Positions 1 through 9,483 of a DNA stretch of 64,000 nt are shown here, in pieces; the stretch's first letter is position 1, and each line of letters opens with the position of its first letter. The position numbers and the translations under genes were made by a program. Source of the DNA: Acidobacteriaceae bacterium (GTDB lineage Bacteria; Acidobacteriota; Terriglobia; Terriglobales; Acidobacteriaceae); assembly GCA_003151335.1 (NCBI GenBank), contig PLXE01000040.1, positions 1 through 64,000 on the forward strand. Reading direction: 5' to 3'. Under the pieces are notes generated by a model, which had not been told where the DNA came from, did not search any database, and saw only the letters and a list, made by a program, of their open reading frames with translations.

Positions 1-176
1 CTATATTATGTGATACTCAATAGTTCAAGTAATAGATCGTTATAGGACACTTCGTGTTTCCATGGACTTGTACCGCCTGTACTGCCTGAACCAGCTGGCT
101 AATGAGGCTGTGAGCTGTGTGGTTCTTGACGGCATTGGGAAGCAGGGCATAGGATTCGCCCGGAAGACTCGGCGCG

Positions 177-2795
177 ATGCCGACACTTAAAATCATGCAT
201 GGGCGCGCGTCGTTCCGAAAACCGTTCCTGGCAACATTGGCGACCCTGTTGGCCGTGGTTGCGATCGTTTACGGTTCGCTCTGGATGGTCGCTGCGCGTT
301 ACTCGGCCCCAGGTGTAGAACTCGGCTTCAACATCCTCCACAACCCTCAGTACGACGAGAGAACGCACTCGCAATCAGTCGCAGATGTGGTGGAGGGAAG
401 CCCTGCGGAACGCGCCGGCCTACGCGTTGGCGACCGCATTATTGGCGTAAATGGGCGAGCGTTGGACACCGACATTGGTTCTGACGAAGCCTATGTCCTT
501 GGTCGGCCAGGCGATTCGGTGGAATTAACCGTGGAGCGCGCCGGTGAGCCCAAGCCGCTGATTCTGCATGGCGTCTTTCGGGCTGCCGCGCTGGCTAGAA
601 TGCCTGAGGGCCTTGCCAAGTCCTCCGCGCTGCAAGTTATGGGATCATTCCCCATTCCCTTTCTTCTGGTGGCATTCGCCGTCCTGTTCTTGAGGCTGGA
701 GGAACCAAATGCATGGCTTCTGGCATTGCTGTTCTGCGCGTTTGCCGCCTCCCCAGAGTTTCTCAATCCATTGGCCATCTCTCCCGCACTCCGCGCATTT
801 GCGTTTGCTTTTCGCGCAGTGTTTGCGGGAATGCTGTGTCCGCTTTTCTATCTTTTTTTCGCGATTTTCCCGCTGCCATCGCCACTCGATAGGCGCTTCC
901 CGTGGTTAAAGTGGGTGGGGCTTTTGTTCGGAGTCTGTATTGTCGTTCTCGGGTTGCGGACTGGGAATCCAAGCTTTCCACGAGTGGTAGCCCACCTGGC
1001 AGGCAGCCGCGACGTCCTCCGGCTTTTCAACTACGCCTTACTTGCCCTGGGCGTGATCTCTCTGGCACAAAATTCATTCATGGCCGCCGTCCCTCCAGAA
1101 GCCCGGCGCAAATCACAAGTGATTCTGTGGGGAACCGTGGCTGGCGTCCTGCCGATCGTGCTCGAACACGCGGTAGCGGAATTTACCGGTTATCGCCCCT
1201 CCTTCTGGCTCGATACAGTGTTGGTGCTCGTGTTGTTCCTGTATCCCCTCTCGTTCGCTTATGCGGTGGTGAAGCACCGCGTGATGGAGATTCCGGTATT
1301 GCTACGACGCAGTGCGCGGTATGTTCTGGTGCAGAGGGGCTTTATCGTTTTGATGTTCATGGTTGCGGCTTCCGCCATCGCGCTCTTCACCCACGTTTTC
1401 TCGCGACTTCTCCACGCGAATACGAATATCGGGATGGCTCTGAGCGCAGTATTTGGGATTGTCCTGGTGTGGACATCGGCGCCTTTGGTGAAGCGGGGAA
1501 CTATGCATATCGACCGGGCCTTTTTTCGCAGCGCTTATGATTCTCGTATTATTTTGCACGACCTCGCGGAGAAAACCCGGACGGTGGGCGACCGTCGCCA
1601 ACTGGCTGTGCTCCTCGAGCGCCACGTGAGCGAAGCGCTGCACCCGAAAACCCTGGCGTGTTACCTGGAATCAGGCGATGGCCGGCTGGTTGCAATCTCC
1701 GGAACACTCCCCGCGACGCTCGAAACGCTCTCGGCAAGCGAGCCGGGTTTGGTCGAACTTGCGCGCCGCGGGAAAGCGTGGGAAGTACCATCCGGTTCCG
1801 CCGGCGCCGAAGAGTTAACCGCACTGGCGCCGCTCGCGCCGGAATGCCTGGTGCCGATCCTCGGCCGTGAGAACAACCTCATTGGCATGCTCGTTCTCGG
1901 GCAGCGGCTTTCCGAGGAACCTTATTCCGGCGAAGACAAGCGTTTGCTCGATTCGGTAGCGGCCCATGCGGGCATCGCATTGGAGAACATACGTCTCGCG
2001 GAAAAGATGGCGGAGCGAATGGAGGCCGATCGCCGCACCGCTCAGGAAATGGAAATTGCCCGGCAGGTGCAGGCAAGGCTCTTTCCGCAAAAGCTGCCCG
2101 CGATGAAGACGCTCGAATACTCGGGCGGGTGCATCCAGGCTCGGCAGGTGGGTGGGGACTACTACGACTTTCTGGAGCTTCGCCCCGGCCGCTTGGCGCT
2201 GGTGCTGGCGGACATTGCGGGCAAAGGGGTATCTGGCGCCCTGCTGATGGCCAATCTGCAAGCCAACTTGCGCAGTCAATACGCAATGGCGATTGACGAC
2301 CTCCCGCGACTGCTCGCCTCGGTCAACCGCTTGTTCTACCAGAGTACCGACAATGCCAGTTACGCCACCTTATTCTTTGCGGATTACGACGACTCCAGCC
2401 GCAAGCTTCGCTACGCGAATTGCGGACATCTTCCGCCACTCCTGCTGCGCGCCCGCGGAAGTTCGCCGGATCGGGCTTCGGAGGCGCCGAAGGTGGAGTG
2501 GCTGCATTCCACCTGCACCGTGATGGGATTGTTTGAAGACTGGCATTGCGAGCTTGCGGAAGTGCAGCTTGCTCCCGGTGACACGCTGGTACTGTACACA
2601 GATGGAATCACCGAAGCCGCCAACGCGGACGGGGAAGAGTTTGGCGAGTCCCGTTTGCTGGACACCGTTGTGAGCCGTTCTGACCTTCACGCGGAACCTC
2701 TTCTTCAAGCAGTCGTTGCGGCGGTCCAGCAATTCAGCAGGGGAAGCGACCAACAAGATGACATCACACTGGTGATTGCACGGTGCCTGGCATAG
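177..2795 (+). CDS. PDZ-membrane-GAF-SpoIIE (PP2C) serine phosphatase, RsbU-like
   Basis: Probable membrane-bound protein serine phosphatase that controls a partner-switching (anti-sigma antagonist) pathway. In order it has an N-terminal membrane segment (about residues 18-40), a PDZ domain (about 50-130, with SPAERAGLRVGDRIIGVNG), a block of 6-7 membrane helices (about 160-440), a GAF domain (about 470-610) and a C-terminal SpoIIE/PP2C domain (about 650-872). The metal-binding motifs of the phosphatase are visible: GGDYYDF, ADIAGKGVSGALLM, YTDGITEA and QQDDITLV, so it should be active. No anti-sigma or STAS gene lies nearby, so the target is unknown. A start at 195 (MHGRASF) is also possible. 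Family assignment is firm; the role is inferred from RsbU-type proteins. Confidence 0.9.
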   Translation: MPTLKIMHGRASFRKPFLATLATLLAVVAIVYGSLWMVAARYSAPGVELGFNILHNPQYDERTHSQSVADVVEGSPAERAGLRVGDRIIGVNGRALDTDIGSDEAYVLGRPGDSVELTVERAGEPKPLILHGVFRAAALARMPEGLAKSSALQVMGSFPIPFLLVAFAVLFLRLEEPNAWLLALLFCAFAASPEFLNPLAISPALRAFAFAFRAVFAGMLCPLFYLFFAIFPLPSPLDRRFPWLKWVGLLFGVCIVVLGLRTGNPSFPRVVAHLAGSRDVLRLFNYALLALGVISLAQNSFMAAVPPEARRKSQVILWGTVAGVLPIVLEHAVAEFTGYRPSFWLDTVLVLVLFLYPLSFAYAVVKHRVMEIPVLLRRSARYVLVQRGFIVLMFMVAASAIALFTHVFSRLLHANTNIGMALSAVFGIVLVWTSAPLVKRGTMHIDRAFFRSAYDSRIILHDLAEKTRTVGDRRQLAVLLERHVSEALHPKTLACYLESGDGRLVAISGTLPATLETLSASEPGLVELARRGKAWEVPSGSAGAEELTALAPLAPECLVPILGRENNLIGMLVLGQRLSEEPYSGEDKRLLDSVAAHAGIALENIRLAEKMAERMEADRRTAQEMEIARQVQARLFPQKLPAMKTLEYSGGCIQARQVGGDYYDFLELRPGRLALVLADIAGKGVSGALLMANLQANLRSQYAMAIDDLPRLLASVNRLFYQSTDNASYATLFFADYDDSSRKLRYANCGHLPPLLLRARGSSPDRASEAPKVEWLHSTCTVMGLFEDWHCELAEVQLAPGDTLVLYTDGITEAANADGEEFGESRLLDTVVSRSDLHAEPLLQAVVAAVQQFSRGSDQQDDITLVIARCLA

Positions 2796-2881
2796 TTGGC
2801 TTCGCGTCGTAGCCCAAAGCTCGCGAGACCCGGACTGGACGGTCGGCTAGAGGTGGCCGGGCTCACCGGCTTACGCCTGGC

Positions 2882-3217
2882 CTATGGTTGCACTGCCAGC
2901 GACCGGACGCGAGCATTCAGCTCCTGCAGAAACTTGTTGGGCATGCTCCATACCGCGAAGTGTCCTGCGTCCTCGAAAAGCACCATCTCTTTGTGGGGAA
3001 TCGATCCAGAGCCAAGAGGGGACGGAGGAGGCCTCAAATTCATTCGGCAAGGGCTCCAGTCCAATTTTGGGTAGCGGGCTAACTTTGCCTGAATAACTTG
3101 CATGAGCCGCTTAAAAGCTCCACTTTCTAGGAAGTACGTGCTGCCGCCGACCAATGTCAGGCAACCACCCCATCCCGGATGGCCTTCCGTACCTAAATGG
3201 CACGCAGACATCAACAA
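2882..3217 (-). pseudogene. C-terminal remnant of an alpha/beta hydrolase
   Basis: The last 35 or so residues match the end of alpha/beta-fold hydrolases of the proline iminopeptidase/haloalkane dehalogenase type: FEDAGHFAVWSMPNKF contains the catalytic histidine, followed by a helix ending in RVRSLA. The nucleophile elbow (GxSxG) and acidic residue that should lie upstream are absent, and the preceding 75 residues have no recognisable hydrolase character, so frameshifts or deletions have removed the rest. No functional product is expected. Confidence 0.6.
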
Positions 3218-3223
3218 GGTTGG

Positions 3224-3307
3224 TTAAAAAAAGAAAAACGCAGTCAAAATCATTGCTGTCCAAGTTAGCTGAGGACCCGGCTCGGCGCTGCTGAAAATGC
3301 GGGACAT
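3224..3307 (-). CDS. possible 27-residue membrane peptide
   Basis: ATG at 3307 is preceded by a strong Shine-Dalgarno sequence (AGGAGGGG, about 6 bases upstream). The reading frame gives a short polar start and a hydrophobic end (TWTAMILTAFFFF) before TAA inside a T-run. It may be a genuine small membrane peptide, or the signal-like start of a larger gene broken at the T-run, since the hydrolase remnant lies just downstream on the same strand. Low confidence. Confidence 0.25.
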   Translation of the reverse strand: MSRIFSSAEPGPQLTWTAMILTAFFFF

Positions 3308-3819
3308 AATCATCCCCTCCTGCCTTCGCACAAAGCAGGTTGGCCCCTCGAAAATCGGTTCCCCTGATGGATGCTGTCTAGATTGCAGCTCCCGAAATCG
3401 GCAATTTGGCTTAAGAGTCGGATAGGTTTTTCAGCAAGGACAAGTCTCCACCAGACACCAATACCTGCTCCCGCAATTCCTGTGGGATTTGTTGTGGAAA
3501 TGCTAGGTGAGCCAATCCACCGGAAGTCATTTTGGAGCACACTTCGGCAGTCAACATGGACATTTTCTGTAACCGCAAAATCCACTGAGTTCAACAGATT
3601 GCCATACGTCCCGATTGCTAAGTAGCTGAACTTAAATGATTTGCCAGTGGCACTTTAGGGCCGGGAACCTGGCTCCCGAACCAGGTGGCTTACCTGCCGA
3701 TCTACTGCAACCTAATTCAAACTCGCTGCAGCGCAATTCGAACATTACTGCAATTGAATTCGAACCATTACAGTAGCGCCGCCGGAAGTCGCGGCTTCAG
3801 CGTGTAAAATCGCAGTCTG

Positions 3820-5493
3820 ATGCCGCCCCCGGCCGCCCACAACGCAAGCCCAGCGGGTCCCAGTTTCTGGGCGCGGCTGCTGCGTATCCTGCGCCCGTCG
3901 CACCAGCACACTGCTTTCTCGGCTACGCTCCTGATGATCTCGGCCGTGATGCTGTCGCGGACGATTGGCTATCTGCGCGAGGCCTATATCGCATGGGCCT
4001 TCGGAGCTGGCCTGAATACCGACGCCTACGTCGGCGCGTTTAACCTGCCCGACTTCCTCAACTACATTCTCGCTGGCGGCACCGCATCCATCACTTTCAT
4101 CTCGATCTATACACGCCACACCTCCAAGGGACGCGACCGGGAGGCGCAGGACGCCTTCAACTCCACCATCACCATCATGACCGCGGTGGTGTGCCTGGGC
4201 ACGGTACTGCTGGAGATCTTCACGCCGCAACTGGAGCGGCTCATCTTCCCGCACTTCTCCGCCGACCAGTTGCAGTTGTGCGTTCATCTCACGCGCATTC
4301 TGCTGCCCGGCCAGATCTTTTTTTACGCCGGCGGAATCGTTTCGGCAGTGCTGTTCTCGCGGCGGATGTTCCTGTACCCGGCGTTCAGCCCCATCTTCTA
4401 CAACCTGTTCATCATCGTGGGTGGGGTGATCGGCGCGCGCCGGTTTGGCATCGCGTCGCTGGCTTACGGCGCGCTGTTCGGCGCCTTCGTTGGCCCATTT
4501 CTCATCAACGCCATCGGCGCGGCGCGCGACGGCCTGACCTACCGCTTCAACTTCGACTGGCACAATCCGGAATTTCGCGAATGGGTAAAGCTTTCCATTC
4601 CCCTGATGCTGGGAGTGTCGCTGGTTTCCGCCGATGACTGGATCCTGCGCTATTTCGCCTCCGGCGGGACTGGCGACATCACCCGGCTGAACTATGCCAA
4701 GCGCCTGTTCGCGGTGCCCATCTCGATTCTGGGACAGGCGACCGGCCAGGCTTCGATGCCTTTCTTCGCGCGCCTCTTTGGCGAGGGCAGGCGCAAGGAC
4801 TTCGCCGACACGGTCAACGGGTCGGTGTATCGCATCTCAGCGGCATCGTTTCTCTCGGCTGCGTGGATGATGCCAGCAGCCCTGCCGCTCATTGACCTCG
4901 TCTATCGCCGTGGGCGATTCAGCTTCCAGGACTCGCAGGAGACGGCACTCTACTTTTTCTGGTTCGCGCTCTCGCTGGCGCTGTGGTCGGCGCAGGCGTT
5001 GTACGCACGTGCCTTCTATGCCGCGGGCGACACCCTGACGCCGATGATCGCCAGCACCATCATTGTGGCGGCATCGCTGCCCTTGTACTCGGCGTTCTTC
5101 CACCATTTTGGCGTGACCGGATTGGCCATGGCTTCGGACGTCGGCATCTTGATGCACACGGTTGCGCTCGCCTGGCTGCTAAGTCGGAAGAAGCTGGTCC
5201 CACTGGGGGGAATGCCGTGGCCGGAATTGACGAAGGCTGTGGGAACGGCGGGCTTCGCTGCTGTGGCCTGCTATTTTGTCGGTAGGACGATTGCCATTGA
5301 TGGCAGCCGGAAGGCCGATGTGCAGGCATTGGCACTGATTAGCGTGACTTGGCTGGCGGCGGTAGCGGCGGGGCTATGGCTGACGAAGTCGAACCTCCCG
5401 CGCGAACTGCGTAGAAAGAAGGCGGCGGCAGTACCGAACGTTACGCTACCGGACGCGATGGTGGAGCGAACCACGGGAGGAGTGGAGCCATAA
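3820..5493 (+). CDS. murJ: lipid II flippase MurJ (MviN family)
   Basis: Moves lipid II across the cytoplasmic membrane during peptidoglycan synthesis. The 557-residue protein has the MviN/MurJ signature near the N-terminus (MLSRTIGYLREAYIAWAFG, then TDAYVGAFNLPDFL) and about 14 hydrophobic segments. Conserved family features such as the early arginine and the DAYVGAFN/FNLP motif are present, and the length is normal. The C-terminal cytoplasmic tail is basic then acidic. It stands alone; the preceding 1 kb is degenerate and the next gene is convergent. No good ribosome-binding site is visible at this start, but alternatives are not better. Confidence 0.95.
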   Translation: MPPPAAHNASPAGPSFWARLLRILRPSHQHTAFSATLLMISAVMLSRTIGYLREAYIAWAFGAGLNTDAYVGAFNLPDFLNYILAGGTASITFISIYTRHTSKGRDREAQDAFNSTITIMTAVVCLGTVLLEIFTPQLERLIFPHFSADQLQLCVHLTRILLPGQIFFYAGGIVSAVLFSRRMFLYPAFSPIFYNLFIIVGGVIGARRFGIASLAYGALFGAFVGPFLINAIGAARDGLTYRFNFDWHNPEFREWVKLSIPLMLGVSLVSADDWILRYFASGGTGDITRLNYAKRLFAVPISILGQATGQASMPFFARLFGEGRRKDFADTVNGSVYRISAASFLSAAWMMPAALPLIDLVYRRGRFSFQDSQETALYFFWFALSLALWSAQALYARAFYAAGDTLTPMIASTIIVAASLPLYSAFFHHFGVTGLAMASDVGILMHTVALAWLLSRKKLVPLGGMPWPELTKAVGTAGFAAVACYFVGRTIAIDGSRKADVQALALISVTWLAAVAAGLWLTKSNLPRELRRKKAAAVPNVTLPDAMVERTTGGVEP

Positions 5494-5518
5494 CTGGGCA
5501 ACGTGGCTCTGACACGCG

Positions 5519-5716
5519 CTAGGCGACCTGGAATTCCATTTTCTTTGCGTCAGTCACACGTCGGGAAGCGTCCAGTATCTCCATCGAAACCAGATCTCCT
5601 TGTTCGTCATAATCCAGGATGATGCCGGGGTTGTCCTCGTCGCTTTCGGCTACCGCCGCGCCTTCTTTCAGAACGAAGCTTAGCGTATCGGTTTTCGGAT
5701 CATAGCTGGCTTTCAC
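5519..5716 (-). CDS. DUF2283 family small protein
   Basis: A 65-residue protein that fits the DUF2283 family, small proteins often encoded beside toxin-antitoxin-like genes and of unknown function. It shows the typical pattern YDPKTDTLSFVL, then GIILDYDEQGDLVSMEILDASRR. The start is GTG at 5716 with AGGA eight bases upstream. No partner gene (such as a DUF4258 protein) is adjacent: murJ converges on its 3' end and bactofilin lies upstream. Function is unknown. Confidence 0.75.
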   Translation of the reverse strand: MKASYDPKTDTLSFVLKEGAAVAESDEDNPGIILDYDEQGDLVSMEILDASRRVTDAKKMEFQVA

Positions 5717-5727
5717 GATTTCGTCCT

Positions 5728-5763
5728 ACAAACTGACAACTGGCAACTGACCACTGACAACTT
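5728..5763. repeat. short dispersed direct-repeat motif (GTTGTCAGT type)
   Basis: Tandem near-copies of the unit ACTG(A/G)CAACT just upstream of the DUF2283 gene. The same motif in the other orientation occurs at 44846-44873. It looks like a dispersed low-complexity repeat rather than a regulatory site. Confidence 0.5.
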
Positions 5764-5888
5764 ACTTCATCACCTGCATGCGCGACCAGTCATGGCCAAG
5801 TGTTTGCCGCAATCGAGAGAGACGACGTAAGGCACCGGCTTGTTGCCACTTTTGAAACTGGTTGACCACAGTCTCGTTCCGGGAATGA

Positions 5889-6419
5889 TTACACCCGGGC
5901 CGCTGCCGCCGAAGTACCGGCCTCGCCGGTGGTCGTGGCGCTGGTCTCCTTGGATTCGCCATTGGCTTTCTGGCCGGGTTTGCGAATATCGATGCCGCCC
6001 TTGAAGTAGGCGCCATCTTCAATGCTGATGCGCTGGGCAACCACATCGCCGGTGAGCGAGCCTTCGCCGCGGATGTCCACGCGATCGCTGGCGCTCATGT
6101 TGCCGCGAACTTTGCCCAGCACCACAATCTCGCGCGCCGAAATGTTGGCGGCGACGACGCCGTTGCGTCCTACGGTGACGCGATTGCCCGGCAGGTTGAT
6201 CGACCCCTCCACCCGCCCGTCAATGTAAAGCGACTCCGAACCCGTGACCTCTCCCTTAATGACCAGCGACTTGCCCAGCGTGGCCTGTTCCTGGGTGTTG
6301 ATTGGAGGGCTGGCTGGGCGGGGCGCGCTCGGCGTCTCGGGGACAGCCGGAGAGTAGCTGCGCTGGGGTTCGGGACTAGGGGTGGGAGTTGAGGATGGAG
6401 TACTGGTAGGTTTCCACAT
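5889..6419 (-). CDS. bactofilin (polymer-forming cytoskeletal protein)
   Basis: Bactofilins assemble into filaments that scaffold envelope enzymes. After a proline- and serine-rich N-terminal tail (residues 1-45) comes the beta-helical bactofilin core (about 50-150): ATLGKSLVIKGEVTGSESLY, then repeated turns with GRVEGSINL, VTVGRNGVVAANISA and GEGSLTGDVVAQRI. The C-terminal tail is alanine- and threonine-rich. The start at ATG 6419 (MWKPTSTPS) has AAAGGA 15 bases upstream and gives the usual length of 176 residues; an upstream in-frame ATG at 6584 adds residues unlike the family. It is divergent from RNase R. Confidence 0.9.
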   Translation of the reverse strand: MWKPTSTPSSTPTPSPEPQRSYSPAVPETPSAPRPASPPINTQEQATLGKSLVIKGEVTGSESLYIDGRVEGSINLPGNRVTVGRNGVVAANISAREIVVLGKVRGNMSASDRVDIRGEGSLTGDVVAQRISIEDGAYFKGGIDIRKPGQKANGESKETSATTTGEAGTSAAAARV

Positions 6420-6759
6420 AATCGGTAAACGAATCCTTTCTGAAATTGTAAGTGCTTCCACCCCAACAACCGCAAAAGCAGCGGTCGTTGGGGGCCCGGC
6501 TTGGAGAGGCACTTGTTTTGCCAAACCCACGCTCCACAGTTCCGCTTCAGAACCTGATGCTTTGGTGCGGTTTGTCTGGGCCATCGCTCAATGCGCGCCG
6601 AAGCACGCACCCTTGTGCGATGTAATTATTGCTACCATACAGTGAGTTCTTGCATGAGGGAAACCCCTACGCAACTTTTTCATGCGACCTCAGTGCATCC
6701 TTAGTTAATGGCCTAGGGGAAAGGGACTAAGCAAACCGGACGAACTTGACCGTGGATGA
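6420..6759. other. 340-base divergent intergenic region, bactofilin / RNase R
   Basis: It must contain the promoters of both divergent genes. The part next to bactofilin (6420-6600) stays open in frame with that gene, but its composition does not look like protein. I see no convincing -35/-10 pair, riboswitch or repeat. Confidence 0.4.
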
Positions 6760-9327
6760 ATGCCGATTAGACTTTTTATGCTGACTGATCAAGCCATCCT
6801 GAGCCACATCGAACGCCAGCCACACCGCTCGGCGGGGTTTAAGCAACTCGTCCGCGAGATGGGCCTGCGGGGAGACGAACGGCGGCAGCTCGCCGAGCGG
6901 TTGCAGGCGCTGGTGAAGAGCGCGCGGCTGATCGAGACCGGACGCGACCGCTACACCCTGACGGAACATGCGGCCGCTCGTCAGAACCTGATCGCGGGAC
7001 GCCTGACCATGCACCGCGACGGTTACGGCTTCGTCATCCCCAACGCCGGCCAGCGCAGCACGTTCAGCGGCGACATCTACATCAACCCGCAGGCCATCGG
7101 TTCGGCCATGCATGGCGATCAGGTGCTGGTGGAACTGGGACGCAAGCGCGCCGACGGTCGTGCCGAGGGACGCATCCTGCGGGTGCTGACGCGCGGTAAT
7201 CCCACCGTCGTGGGCACCTTTCACTACGGATCGCGCCAAAACTACGTGACGCCCATCGACGAGAAGGTCACCAGAGAGATCGTCATTCCGCGCGGGATGG
7301 AGTGGCCGGCCAGCCAGAATGAAGGCGAATCCAAGGCTGAACCCGCCTCCCATGGTCGGGCGGGAGCCGCGCCGGCGAAGCAATCCACGGCTCCTCGCAA
7401 GCGGCATCAGGACGCAGACCGCGTCCTCGGCGAAGAGGCGCACCGCCGCGAGTGGGACGATCTCGAAGGCTTGGTGGTGGATGTTGAGATTACCGACTGG
7501 CCGTCGCCGGCTGAGAACCCGCGTGGCCGCGTCGTCGAAATTCTGGGCTACGAAGACGACTTCGGGGTGGACGTTGAGATCATCATCCGCAAGTTCCACC
7601 TGCCGCATCGCTTCCCGGTCGAAGTGTTGCAGGAGGCACAGCAGTTCGAGCCGGTCATCCCGTCAAGAGAGTTGCACCATCGGCGAGACTATCGCGCGTT
7701 GCCCATCGTCACCATCGACGGCGAAACCGCGCGCGACTTCGACGATGCCGTCACTGTGAGCCGTCTGGAAGACGGCCATTTCGAGCTGCAAGTCCACATC
7801 GCTGACGTCGCGCACTATGTCCACGAAGGCTCGACCATCGACCTGGAAGCGCGCCTGCGTGGGACCTCGGTCTATTTTCCCGACCGCGCCGTGCCCATGT
7901 TGCCCATGGAGCTCTCCACTGACCTATGCAGTCTGCGCCCGCAGGTTGACCGGCTGGTGCTGTCGTGCGTGATGACGATCGATCCCCAGGGTGAGATCGT
8001 CGGCTACACCCTGAACCAGGGCATCATCCGCTCGGCTGACCGCATGACCTACACCAACGTGAATCTCATCCTCGAAGGAGACGCTGGTTTGCGCCAGCGA
8101 TATCACAAGCTGGTCGATGTCTTTGAGCTGATGCGCGAGCTGGCGATGGTGCTCAATCGCAAGCGGGTGCGTCGCGGATCCATTGATTTCGATTTACCCG
8201 AGCCGGTCATTGAATTTGACGAGCACGGATTGATGAAGGGAGTCACGCGCTCCGAGCGCAATATTGCCAACCGCATCATCGAGGAGTTCATGCTGTCGGC
8301 GAATGAGTGCGTGGCCAGCTATCTCGAGAACAAGCGGGTGGGCTCGCTCTATCGCATTCACGAAAAGCCCGATCCCAAGCGTGTCTTCGATTTCGAGACC
8401 ATCGCCGCCACCTTCGGTTACTCGCTCGGGGTAGGCGCGCTGCCGGTGAAGCGTATGCAGATCCGTGCTGACCGGCGCGATCGTCACAGCAGCGGGCGCA
8501 ATCCGCACGTCGTCGAGATCCCCGAAGAGGTCCACATCACGCCGCGCATGTATCAGAAGCTGACCCAGAAGATTGCGGGCAAGCCGGAAGAGCGCATCCT
8601 GTCCTACCTGATGCTGCGTTCCCTCAAGCAGGCGCGCTACTCCGAGGTCAACGAGGGGCACTTCGCGCTGGCCGCACCGGTTTACACGCATTTCACTTCG
8701 CCGATACGGCGCTATCCCGACCTGATCGTGCATCGCATCCTGAAGGATGTCCTGCGCGAATCGGGGGAGCAAGAAGAGCACGGCGTTTCCGTCGGCGTGG
8801 GAGAGATCGCGCACAGCGAGTCCCCTTCTCCGTGGTCGAAGCGGCTGCCTCCGGTCTCGCCAACCAAGAAGCGAGACACGCACGAGAAGGACCACCGCGC
8901 GCCCCTGGGCGGACCGATTCCTGAGGACACGCTGCACGAGATTGCAGAGGAGTCCAGCCAGTCCGAACGCCGCGCCGACGATGCCGAACGCGAGCTGATG
9001 GAATGGAAGAAAGTGAAGTTCATGGCAGACCGCGTGGGCGAAGAGTTCGCGGGACTGATCGTCAGCGTCACCAAGTTTGGGCTGTTCGTGGAACTGATCG
9101 ACATGTTCATCGAAGGGCTGGTGCCGCTCACGTCGCTGACCGACGACCGCTACCAGTATCACGAGAACACCCGGCAGATCATCGGGCAGCGCAGCCGCAA
9201 GAGCTACTCGATGGGTGATCCGGTGCGCGTGCTGGTGGATCACATCGACCGCGTGCAGAAGCGCATCCAGTTTGCGTTGGTCGAAGAGCGGCCGGCGCAG
9301 GCCAAGCGCAAACACAAGAAGGCGTAA
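6760..9327 (+). CDS. rnr: ribonuclease R (RNB-family 3'-5' exoribonuclease)
   Basis: Processive exoribonuclease that degrades structured RNA. It has an N-terminal winged-helix segment (about 1-75), two cold-shock domains (about 80-290), the RNB catalytic domain (about 300-660) with the metal-binding sequence TIDGETARDFDDAV, and a C-terminal S1 domain (about 755-845). Between the conserved RRYPDL..VHRIL and the ERRADDAERE helix there is a charged extra segment of about 50 residues (about 670-725) that standard RNase R lacks. A second linker rich in K, A and H lies at about 190-235. MLTDQ at 6778 could also be the start. The C-terminal KRKHKKA is a typical basic tail. Confidence 0.95.
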   Translation: MPIRLFMLTDQAILSHIERQPHRSAGFKQLVREMGLRGDERRQLAERLQALVKSARLIETGRDRYTLTEHAAARQNLIAGRLTMHRDGYGFVIPNAGQRSTFSGDIYINPQAIGSAMHGDQVLVELGRKRADGRAEGRILRVLTRGNPTVVGTFHYGSRQNYVTPIDEKVTREIVIPRGMEWPASQNEGESKAEPASHGRAGAAPAKQSTAPRKRHQDADRVLGEEAHRREWDDLEGLVVDVEITDWPSPAENPRGRVVEILGYEDDFGVDVEIIIRKFHLPHRFPVEVLQEAQQFEPVIPSRELHHRRDYRALPIVTIDGETARDFDDAVTVSRLEDGHFELQVHIADVAHYVHEGSTIDLEARLRGTSVYFPDRAVPMLPMELSTDLCSLRPQVDRLVLSCVMTIDPQGEIVGYTLNQGIIRSADRMTYTNVNLILEGDAGLRQRYHKLVDVFELMRELAMVLNRKRVRRGSIDFDLPEPVIEFDEHGLMKGVTRSERNIANRIIEEFMLSANECVASYLENKRVGSLYRIHEKPDPKRVFDFETIAATFGYSLGVGALPVKRMQIRADRRDRHSSGRNPHVVEIPEEVHITPRMYQKLTQKIAGKPEERILSYLMLRSLKQARYSEVNEGHFALAAPVYTHFTSPIRRYPDLIVHRILKDVLRESGEQEEHGVSVGVGEIAHSESPSPWSKRLPPVSPTKKRDTHEKDHRAPLGGPIPEDTLHEIAEESSQSERRADDAERELMEWKKVKFMADRVGEEFAGLIVSVTKFGLFVELIDMFIEGLVPLTSLTDDRYQYHENTRQIIGQRSRKSYSMGDPVRVLVDHIDRVQKRIQFALVEERPAQAKRKHKKA

Positions 9328-9483
9328 GCTATCGTTCGGCTGACGAATGGCAATTCGAGGCGTCTATCGATAAGATCGATTATTCCCGCGCTGGCCGGAG
9401 GCCCGGCGTTTCGCTGCGCGCGAGCGGCCATCGCGAAAATGTGTTTAGAATCTGAGCGAAACTCTGACGCTGCTCTAGGACCC

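Larger units (their letters stand above)
2796..3819. other. 1-kb stretch without an intact gene
   Basis: It holds an alpha/beta-hydrolase remnant and a possible 27-codon peptide (both listed separately) and otherwise nothing I recognise. Base composition is lower in GC than the flanking genes, particularly at 3200-3780. Short open frames on both strands at 3310-3625 match no family I know. The segment looks like decaying DNA between the phosphatase gene and murJ. Confidence 0.6.

Noticed and set aside
3310-3625. Overlapping frames of 80-95 codons
   Set aside because: No family resemblance on either strand and the region has the look of decayed DNA.
3655-3725. tRNA-Pro-like hairpin (CCTGGTTCGGGAGCCAGG, minus strand)
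   Set aside because: The anticodon-like stem-loop is present, but there is no T-arm (GGTTCRA) and no pairing acceptor stem.
8194-9315. 373-codon minus-strand frame across rnr
   Set aside because: It is antisense to RNase R and has no recognisable domain.
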